A stretch of DNA of 6,837 bases, from the NCBI GenBank assembly GCA_028704125.1, contig JAQVLM010000177.1:1-6837 (forward strand), read 5' to 3'. Below the pieces are notes generated by a model. The model had not been told where the DNA came from and did no database searches. It saw nothing but the letters and a program-made list of their open reading frames with translations. Of the stretch, positions 1 to 5,880 are shown in pieces. The stretch is from Opitutales bacterium. GTDB lineage: Bacteria; Verrucomicrobiota; Verrucomicrobiia; Opitutales; JAFGAQ01. Numbering within the stretch: the stretch's first letter is position 1; the number at the start of each line of letters is the position of its first letter. A program made the translations under genes and the position numbers.

Positions 1-205
1 AACTGGAATCCCTCACATACCCCATTTCCCCAAGGTTATGGAGCTGGATCTTCGTGCCGGTCAGGTATTTGGCGGACACAAAAAACTCCATGTATTCATT
101 CGCTCCCCTCGCCCATCCACCCTGAAAAGGCATTTGAGCGTGAGAGGTCAGGGCAAATGCCATCAGGCTGGCGACTCCGGCAACTGTACGGAAGCTGTGT
201 TTCAT
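1..205 (-). CDS. N-terminal part of an unrecognised exported protein (runs off the left edge)
   Basis: Reading leftward from the ATG at 203-205 gives an open frame of 68 codons to the window edge with no stop. The protein begins with a typical Sec signal peptide: MKH, then a hydrophobic core (about residues 8-20), then S-H-A with cleavage expected between Ala23 and Gln24. The mature part seen (QMPFQGGWARGANEYMEFF..., then a stretch with KYLTGTKIQLHNLG) matches no family I recognise. The start lies only 7 nt after the TAG stop of the Calx-beta gene and has no Shine-Dalgarno sequence, so translation is probably coupled to that gene. The signal peptide is built like that of the upstream gene, with the same cleavage position and Gln as first mature residue. 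Short gap, strand and export signal together support a real third gene in the operon. The function is unknown and most of the gene is outside the window. Confidence 0.8.
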   Translation of the reverse strand, partial: MKHSFRTVAGVASLMAFALTSHAQMPFQGGWARGANEYMEFFVSAKYLTGTKIQLHNLGEMGYVRDSS

Positions 206-212
206 ATTCGGG

Positions 213-2795
213 CTAGTTCTGGATCACTCGATAAAGACGGAAATCAACGGATGACGGGTCCTCTCGCGTCTTCGGAGGTCCACTGTCAATCCAGTAGTGA
301 CGGCTGGCCCCTTCCGTCTGGATGGAAAGCGGCTGGGCAGTACGCCACTTGCCGTCCTTCTCAAGATACTGCACCTGGATCCCATTTGACGCACTTGAAG
401 TGTCCAACTCCAACATAATTTCTCCGTTCTCAAGCGGCAGGATCCTTATCGGATTGATCAGAGACGAACCGGAAGCCGCAGCGGGCAAATCAGTCGCCGA
501 AAGAAACACCTTCACGCGTCCGGAAGCATCCGAAGGGTCCACAAGATTCCGGGGAAGCACTCCTTTGCCGCCGGACGAAAACTCGACCGTGAAATCCATC
601 GGATCTCCCGGGAGCGGAAAATCATCCCTTTCGGCTTCGAAGTCATTCAAAACCGGCATCGATATCGGCCACAAGAGAAACTCAGCCCGTTCAACGATGT
701 CCGCATTCTTCAATTCGAAAATGTCCTTTTTAGTGGGCTCGCCGGCACGCAATACGATCCGCTTATACCCGTCCGCATAACGCAAGCGGACCGGAGGATA
801 AACATAGCGCTCAAACCACGAATCAAGCACCACTGTTGCTGGATTCGTAAACAAAGGATCGTTCGTTTCCGCTACTTCATCCGAAGCGTCGAAGTTAGCC
901 GTCCGATACACGATTTTGTAGGATTTGTAGCCCGCAAACGCAGCAGGATCCCATGGCACCGCCGGTGCTCCCTTATACTCCACCGCATGCAAGCCCGTGT
1001 AAGGATTAATGGGGAAATGATCCCCATCCACCATGCCCGATGGATCGAGCTTCCAGTCATTGAACAGAGCGGTAACATCAATATCGGGCATATCCCGGAT
1101 CGTCAGGGAATACTCCGTGTTTTCACCCAACGTGACCAAACTTGAATCGGTATTGATATTCGAAATCCGGAAGCGGACCGCCTCATCGGCTTCCTTATCC
1201 GCCGGAGCCGGTTCACCATAAACCCAGGGAGTCTGATCATCCCCATTGAGCTGAACATTGATGGCGTAATACTGGTACCCGGCATTGATACGACCCCGGA
1301 CCTTCTTACCGACCTGATCCAAAACCACATCGTTGTTGGCAATCCCAAAATCCCATGGTTGATCGCTCTTCTTCGGATTGAAGATCGTGGCGCTTGTACC
1401 TTGCGCATCGATTTCGAGGTCAAATTCAACCGCCTTGGATGTCGGAGCCGAGAGAAACGCATAGACATACGCTACACCTGACTGCTCACCCACGACCGAT
1501 CCCTGCGATGGCACCCACAGCACATCCTCGATATCGTCCTCATCATCCGCTGCAGCGGCCTCGTCATCCTTCGAATACACCACACCAAAACTGAGCATCA
1601 CCGGATCGTTGTCCACAATCGTCATCGTGTGCTCGTAGGGCTCCCCACGGACAAGATCCCCTGTGTTGGTTTTGTAATTCGGCTGACCCAAGGTGATAAT
1701 GACAGTCTCATCTTCCTCTTCCTCATTATCATTATTCACCGATATCGAGAGGGTGGCGGAGGACTCTCCGATGGGTACCTCAATCGGGCTGTCTTCCGCG
1801 TAATAGTCATCCGTATCACTGTCTCCTTTTTTCGCGGTGCCACTCAAGGTGAACGGAACCTGAATCACCTCGGATGCCGTGGTGAGATCCCCGAAACGGT
1901 CATAAAGCCTCACCACAAAGGAACTGCTGGCGTGCTCATCGGTTGAATGAAAATCCTCGTCATCCGCCTGAGCCAAACGCACTTCGATTGGATCATTGTC
2001 GACAACGGTTGCAATGAAGGCTTTGGAATCATAGTCCAGTTTAACATTCGGAGAATCCGCAATGGTGGGCTCTCCCAACGTGATCTGGAAGCGTTTGCGC
2101 TCCAGATCATCAACCACACGGTCATTGTTGATCGAGATCAGAAGCAAAGCGGAACTGGAGCCCACTGTGATCGTGAGCGGATTGTCAGAAGTGTAAGTCG
2201 ACTCCAAACTCAAATCCTCAAGAGAGCCTTCCAAAGGTGTAATGGTGTATGGTACCAAAATATCGGAAGCCGAAACGGAAGACAACTGCAATGGAATGCT
2301 GATCGTCGCATTCTCTTTGAATTCCCCTTCGTAACGGGACATCGATACACGAATCCGGTCGTTGTCACGGATCCTCACCTTATGGCTCAAAATATCCCCG
2401 GGTACGACAACCGAAAGGCCGTCTGTCACAATCTCGATCACAAGAAACTCGTCGCCCTCTTCCGCATCGTCGTTGATGGAGGTGAGATAAATCACTTTGG
2501 AGGTCTCGCCGGGTGCAAACACAATCGGGCTGACACTTTCCACCTCTCCATCATCGTCGGCGTCCGGATACTCAAAATCCTGATCCAGCACCGCCGTGCT
2601 GCCGGAACCAAAACGGTATGGCACACTCACCTCCAACAAGGAAGGTTCGCTGAGCTTTAGGGTCACATAAATATCCTGAGTCTCGTCAATCGTCTGACCC
2701 GCCACATCAAACGATACCGAAATCTGGGCACTGGCCTGAGATAAACCAGCGAAGCCCAACAACACCCCACCAAAAAACGCAGAAAATCGATTCAT
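213..2795 (-). CDS. Secreted Calx-beta repeat protein, 860 residues
   Basis: Large exported protein, probably extracellular or surface-attached. Residues 1-23 are a Sec signal peptide ending ASA, with cleavage before Gln24. Residues 25-147, 148-269 and 270-398 are three Calx-beta-like repeats. Each carries an Asn/Asp/Glu-rich turn (NDDAEEGDE 108-116, NNDRVVDDLE 223-232, NNDNEEEEDE 354-363) and the first three end in a DND boundary motif (144-146, 266-268, 395-397). A fourth, degenerate copy (about 399-572) has an acidic insertion and ends in RDMPD. In known Calx-beta proteins such acidic turns bind calcium and stiffen the chain. The rest (573-860) is unrecognised except for a tail, WIDSGPPKT (835-843) and FRLYRV (852-857), that I associate with secreted verrucomicrobial proteins. 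The second of two close ATGs is chosen because GGA lies 9 nt upstream of it and only 3 nt from the first (2801). It follows the 369-residue gene by 58 nt. Adhesion or matrix structure is a guess. Confidence 0.9.
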   Translation of the reverse strand: MNRFSAFFGGVLLGFAGLSQASAQISVSFDVAGQTIDETQDIYVTLKLSEPSLLEVSVPYRFGSGSTAVLDQDFEYPDADDDGEVESVSPIVFAPGETSKVIYLTSINDDAEEGDEFLVIEIVTDGLSVVVPGDILSHKVRIRDNDRIRVSMSRYEGEFKENATISIPLQLSSVSASDILVPYTITPLEGSLEDLSLESTYTSDNPLTITVGSSSALLLISINNDRVVDDLERKRFQITLGEPTIADSPNVKLDYDSKAFIATVVDNDPIEVRLAQADDEDFHSTDEHASSSFVVRLYDRFGDLTTASEVIQVPFTLSGTAKKGDSDTDDYYAEDSPIEVPIGESSATLSISVNNDNEEEEDETVIITLGQPNYKTNTGDLVRGEPYEHTMTIVDNDPVMLSFGVVYSKDDEAAAADDEDDIEDVLWVPSQGSVVGEQSGVAYVYAFLSAPTSKAVEFDLEIDAQGTSATIFNPKKSDQPWDFGIANNDVVLDQVGKKVRGRINAGYQYYAINVQLNGDDQTPWVYGEPAPADKEADEAVRFRISNINTDSSLVTLGENTEYSLTIRDMPDIDVTALFNDWKLDPSGMVDGDHFPINPYTGLHAVEYKGAPAVPWDPAAFAGYKSYKIVYRTANFDASDEVAETNDPLFTNPATVVLDSWFERYVYPPVRLRYADGYKRIVLRAGEPTKKDIFELKNADIVERAEFLLWPISMPVLNDFEAERDDFPLPGDPMDFTVEFSSGGKGVLPRNLVDPSDASGRVKVFLSATDLPAAASGSSLINPIRILPLENGEIMLELDTSSASNGIQVQYLEKDGKWRTAQPLSIQTEGASRHYWIDSGPPKTREDPSSVDFRLYRVIQN
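1602..2723 (-). repeat. Three tandem Calx-beta-like domain repeats encoded within the 860-residue protein
   Basis: The unit is about 122-129 codons. Each unit opens with a beta strand of the type I-x-V-x-(F/M/L), runs through SxSATLxISVNND-like strands into an acidic N-D-x-x-x-E-x-x-D-E turn, and closes with V-x-D-N-D-(P/R), directly followed by the next unit. Unit boundaries fall near 2355, 1989 and 1602. The repetition is clear in protein sequence but strongly diverged at the DNA level, so this is an old domain duplication and not a recent tandem repeat. A fourth, less regular unit continues to about 1080. Confidence 0.65.
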
Positions 2796-2853
2796 TTGCA
2801 TATTTCCAAGTTTGAATCCTTCAATAATGGACCTTCGACACTCCCAAGGCCAC

Positions 2854-3963
2854 TCACTGGTTTTCCATCACAACAACCATCCATTCTCCGGAGGCTCCAT
2901 CAAGGTATCGAACCACTCCGTCCGCATCCGTCTTGAATTGAATCCTCGCGCCATCGGATGCACGGATGAACTCAGGGCGGAGATCGCTCCGCGTCCAAAG
3001 CCAACCCAGACCACGTGCAGGGCTGTAGACCCAAAACAACTCCGGATCCGGTTGTGTGTCAGGCAAGTAAATCCAGCCCATGTCCGTCGAAAAATCCCAT
3101 ACGCCCGTCTTCTCGTTCAGGATAGGGGTCTGAAGATCCTCGGACCAGAAATATCCATTTCCCATATCATAGCCCTGGGTGTTCAGTACTACATCCCCCA
3201 AATCCGACAGATCCGGAATGTCGTCCCCATCGGAATCGTTGGTATCCGTGATCTCTAACATCGCCAAACGGTCATACCATTCAGAAGGCTCATTAAAATC
3301 ACTCCGACGCAGGATCCCCGAATACACATTGCCCTCGCGTGAGGCCGTCATAGCGGCAAATTCATAATCTGGTGATTCCCAATCCGCAGCCCATTTGTCC
3401 AAGGAAATCAAATCCCCGGACAACACCGACATACTGCCGGAACCCGAGATTGCTTCCGCTTCGGTCTGACCATTCATGGTGTACTGAACCGACCGCTCGG
3501 CTTGCAGACTATCGTAAGTCAGGGTACCCGAGAGAGCGTCCAGAATTCCGGTTTCCTGCTGATCCTCAGGCGACTTCAACCATGGGCCACGTTTGCGGAT
3601 GAACCCCACGAGCTGGGATCCCGTTACCACCGCGAAATCAGGATCCACTCTGATCACCAATGCACCGCGGTCCTGCACCTCCCGGGTAGTGGTCTCATAC
3701 CCGAAATACTGTCCCACATAGTAGCGCGAGTAGTCATCCTCGAGACGAACCTGAGCAAAATTGCCCAGCACAACCACATCCGAACGGTTATCCGGACTAA
3801 ACGCGTTTTCACTCAGCGAACCAACCCAGAATGCCGATAGCATACCTTCGCTGTCGATGCCATCCGCACGGTGAAACGGGTGCGTCCGGACAGATGCGGT
3901 TCCACCCCATACCGACACTCCCCCAATCAGGAGACAGGACAAAGAGACTAGATTCCTGAACAT
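2854..3963 (-). CDS. Exported protein with a thrombospondin-3-like calcium loop and Trp-rich C-terminus, 369 residues
   Basis: First gene of the leftward cluster. Residues 1-24 or so form a Sec signal peptide (MFRNLVSLSCLLIGG..., cleavage near GTA-S), so the product leaves the cytoplasm. The N-terminal two thirds (about 25-235) look like a beta-rich domain I do not recognise. Residues 240-254 (DTNDSDGDDIPDLSD) match a single thrombospondin type 3-like calcium-binding loop. The C-terminal part is rich in aromatics: VWDF near 288, GWIYL 296-300, LFWVYSP 309-315, GLGWLWT 318-324, GEWMVVV 359-365. It resembles a Trp-rich terminal module I associate with exported proteins of Verrucomicrobiota (recalled, not searched). 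The inner ATG is preferred to the one at 3976-3978, because TTGGAAAT sits just before it (GGA, 6-nt spacer) and the same octamer precedes the next gene, while nothing SD-like precedes the outer ATG. Function unknown; a structural surface role beside the Calx-beta protein is likely. Confidence 0.87.
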   Translation of the reverse strand: MFRNLVSLSCLLIGGVSVWGGTASVRTHPFHRADGIDSEGMLSAFWVGSLSENAFSPDNRSDVVVLGNFAQVRLEDDYSRYYVGQYFGYETTTREVQDRGALVIRVDPDFAVVTGSQLVGFIRKRGPWLKSPEDQQETGILDALSGTLTYDSLQAERSVQYTMNGQTEAEAISGSGSMSVLSGDLISLDKWAADWESPDYEFAAMTASREGNVYSGILRRSDFNEPSEWYDRLAMLEITDTNDSDGDDIPDLSDLGDVVLNTQGYDMGNGYFWSEDLQTPILNEKTGVWDFSTDMGWIYLPDTQPDPELFWVYSPARGLGWLWTRSDLRPEFIRASDGARIQFKTDADGVVRYLDGASGEWMVVVMENQ

Positions 3964-4056
3964 ACTATTTCCAACCATGAAAAATACTGATGACTACTCA
4001 ATTCATTACGCCAATGGGGCACTACGGGTTTCCGTGATCCCGGCATCATTCACATG

Positions 4057-4086
4057 ATTATAGGAACACCGCAACCCGAAAATGAA
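4057..4086 (-). promoter_or_regulatory. Candidate promoter for the leftward secreted-protein operon
   Basis: The minus strand has a perfect TATAAT -10 box at 4057-4062. The best -35 at a normal distance is TTCATT (4081-4086, 18-bp spacer), which is weak. Transcription would begin near 4050 and leave a leader of about 85 nt before the ATG at 3963. A short inverted repeat, ATCAT-TCAC-ATGAT (4045-4058), overlaps the predicted start point and could be an operator, but 5-bp arms can arise by chance. Confidence 0.4.
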
Positions 4087-4267
4087 CAACGGACGCACTC
4101 TGGGTTCATCACCCTATCCATACCTCCGCATCTCGATTGGAGACAAAACATCCCGCCGGCGTTCAGATATTTCCTCGCCCGTTAGGCCCGACGCCATGGA
4201 GTGACCTGCTGACCCGTTCCCATGCAACAGGGTTCATTCCCTGCCAAGCAAATTGAGGGTTTACGAA

Positions 4268-4296
4268 TTGACCCGATGCTCCCAAGCCCCTATCTC
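4268..4296 (+). promoter_or_regulatory. Candidate promoter for the alkaline phosphatase gene
   Basis: TTGACC (4268-4273, five of six matches to the -35 consensus) is followed after exactly 17 bp by TATCTC (4291-4296, a poor -10). It would give a very short leader of about 14 nt before the ATG at 4317. The spacing is ideal but the -10 is weak, so this is only a candidate. Confidence 0.28.
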
Positions 4297-4316
4297 TGGC
4301 AAAAACCGAGTATCCC

Positions 4317-5753
4317 ATGTCCCGTATATCCCGTCGTTCTTTCCTGAGAGGTGCAGCCGGCACCTCCGCCGTCGTTATGCTGGGTGGGTGCGCCGCAAAA
4401 CCATCCGGTGCATCAACCCCTTTAACCACCACCGGAGCATCTCCATCCGCCAAACCAAAACGCATCATTCACATGGTGAGCGATGGGATGAGCGTTGGGG
4501 TGCTCACCCTTGCCGAACGTTATTCCCAGCAATTCCGGGGCACGGAAACCAACTGGCGCAAACTGATGATTGCTCCTACGGGAGAACATCATCAGGGACT
4601 CATGGATATGGCATCCGCCAGCTCAGTCGTGACGGACTCCTCGGCCGCCTCATCCTCCTGGGGCTGCGGACACCGCATCAACAACGGCTCTGTCAACATC
4701 GCACCAGACGGCACACCGCTTGAACCCATTCTCGTCACCGCCATGAAACACGGATGGGCAGGTGGTCTGGTGTCCACTGCAACCATCACCCACGCAACCC
4801 CTGCCGGCTTTCTTGCCCAATCCAATAAAAGGGACGACGAAGAGGGTATCGCAAAACAATACCTCGAGCGTGGCATTCAGGTTTACCTCGGAGGCGGTTC
4901 CAGGTTTTTCGATCCAGCGCACCGCGCAGACAAACAGGATTTATTCATGGGATTCAGGAACAACGGATACGCCGTTGTGCGTTCCCGCGATGAGCTCCTC
5001 AATCAAAAAGGGGACAAGCCGCTGTTTGGCACGTTCGCGGAGTCCCACATGCCATACACGGTGGACCATGTAAATAACCCGGCATTGCTCGCCGGCGTCC
5101 CGACACTGGCGGAGATGACCGCGGCCGCGCTGAGCCGCCTCGAATCCGCCGCCGATCACTTCATACTCCAGGTGGAAGGGGCCAAAATCGACCATGCTGC
5201 CCATGTCAACGACGCACCCGGACTGGTCCGGGATCAGATCGCATTCGACGATGCCATCGGAGTGGCCCTGCGCTTCCAGGCCCGGAATCCCGACACCCTT
5301 CTCATCGTCACCACCGACCACGGGAACTCCAACCCGGGACTCTTCGGGCAAGGCGACGCTTACGGGGACTCCGACAAACTCTTTTCCAAAGTCGGCCGCA
5401 TGACCCGAAGCTACTCCGCAATCAGCGGCGATTGGAACGCCAACATGTCGGTTCCAGACCTCACGTCCCTAATCCACCGCGGCACCGGCATCGAACTCTC
5501 CGTCAAGGAGGTTGCGATGGTGCTGGAAGCAATCCGGTCCCACGGCCCCAACCCCTACACCTACCAAAACGCGGCTATCCCGACCCTCGCCTCCATTCTC
5601 GCCAACCACACTGCGGTGAGTTGGGGAGGCACCTCCCACACGGGAGACTACGTCACCCTCACCGCACAAGGTCCCGGCGCAGCATCCTTGCCCTCCCTTC
5701 TCATCAACACCGACCTGAACGCCTTTTACAGGAATTGCATGGTCCGCGCATGA
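4317..5753 (+). CDS. Tat-exported lipoprotein alkaline phosphatase (PhoA superfamily), 478 residues
   Basis: Hydrolyses phosphate monoesters at the cell surface using a phosphoserine intermediate and, by family analogy, two Zn and one Mg ion. Residues 5-12 (SRRSFLRG) form a twin-arginine motif, followed by a hydrophobic stretch and lipobox LGGC with Cys25, so the product is probably exported folded and lipid-anchored. Active-site residues align in order with E. coli PhoA: Asp56 (SDGM), Asp107-Ser108 nucleophile, His159/Thr161 (THATPAG), Arg172 phosphate contact (11 residues after Thr161, as in PhoA), Glu287, Asp292 and His296 (VEGAKIDHAAH), Asp334-His335 (TTDHG) and His441 (SHTGD). His at 159, where E. 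coli has Asp153, is the commoner state in bacterial homologues. Length is normal for the family. Only a weak GAG precedes the ATG, but the Tat signal starts immediately, fixing the start. Diverges from the secreted-protein cluster; a symporter gene follows on the same strand. Substrate range is not readable from sequence. Confidence 0.95.
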   Translation: MSRISRRSFLRGAAGTSAVVMLGGCAAKPSGASTPLTTTGASPSAKPKRIIHMVSDGMSVGVLTLAERYSQQFRGTETNWRKLMIAPTGEHHQGLMDMASASSVVTDSSAASSSWGCGHRINNGSVNIAPDGTPLEPILVTAMKHGWAGGLVSTATITHATPAGFLAQSNKRDDEEGIAKQYLERGIQVYLGGGSRFFDPAHRADKQDLFMGFRNNGYAVVRSRDELLNQKGDKPLFGTFAESHMPYTVDHVNNPALLAGVPTLAEMTAAALSRLESAADHFILQVEGAKIDHAAHVNDAPGLVRDQIAFDDAIGVALRFQARNPDTLLIVTTDHGNSNPGLFGQGDAYGDSDKLFSKVGRMTRSYSAISGDWNANMSVPDLTSLIHRGTGIELSVKEVAMVLEAIRSHGPNPYTYQNAAIPTLASILANHTAVSWGGTSHTGDYVTLTAQGPGAASLPSLLINTDLNAFYRNCMVRA

Positions 5754-5829
5754 GAATTCTTGTCAGAACCGCTCCCTTCGCCCATAGGATTTAATCCGAC
5801 GCTACCCCAGCGGCCTCTTCTGGATGTTG

Positions 5830-5856
5830 TTGGAGTTGGCGTGTTTTGAGTATTAT
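5830..5856 (+). promoter_or_regulatory. Weak candidate promoter before the symporter gene
   Basis: TATTAT (5851-5856, five of six matches to -10) lies in the 127-bp gap between the phosphatase and the symporter. Upstream are TTGGAG (5830-5835, 15-bp spacer) or TTGTTG (5827-5832, 18-bp spacer), neither a good -35. The gap is long enough for a separate promoter, and I see no hairpin plus T-tract terminator in it, so read-through from the phosphatase gene is also possible. Confidence 0.25.
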
Positions 5857-5880
5857 CATCATCCCCCCTACAGACAACCC

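Larger units (their letters stand above)
3964..4316. other. Divergent intergenic region between the secreted-protein cluster and the phosphatase
   Basis: This is 353 bp with no convincing gene; short frames that cross it lack coding character and homology I recognise. It should carry promoters for both directions. It holds a perfect TATAAT on the minus strand (4057-4062), a TTGACC/TATCTC pair on the plus strand (4268-4296), an inverted repeat ATCAT-4-ATGAT (4045-4058), a small stem CAGGG-TTCATT-CCCTG (4228-4243), and a related GGGT-TCATC-ACCC stem (4102-4114). The octamer GGGTTCAT occurs in both of these stems. I see no Pho-box-like repeat, although the downstream gene is a phosphatase. No riboswitch or T-tract terminator is evident. 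Confidence 0.6.

Noticed and set aside
1947..2660. Long plus-strand open frame (237 codons) opposite the Calx-beta gene
   Set aside because: It lies wholly antisense to a gene with signal peptide and domain repeats. Its translation has no recognisable domain and looks like a shadow of that coding strand.
2812..3258. Plus-strand open frame of 148 codons opposite the 369-residue gene
   Set aside because: Antisense to the calcium-loop and Trp-rich region of a well-supported exported protein, with no independent support.
3934..3963. Lipoprotein reading of the 369-residue protein (Cys10 in SLSC)
   Set aside because: The residues before the Cys do not fit a lipobox, and the Cys lies inside the hydrophobic core instead of after it.
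3979..4316. Pho-box upstream of the alkaline phosphatase
   Set aside because: No pair of CTGTCAT-like or TTAACA-like direct repeats at the expected spacing was found, so phosphate control cannot be claimed.
5432..5794. Plus-strand frame overlapping the end of the phosphatase gene
   Set aside because: It overlaps the segment encoding the conserved His441 motif in another frame, and its His/Pro/Arg-rich translation is typical of an out-of-frame read.
5754..5880. Intrinsic terminator between the phosphatase and symporter genes
   Set aside because: No GC-rich stem followed by a T-tract could be found on the plus strand; the only T-rich run is not preceded by a hairpin.
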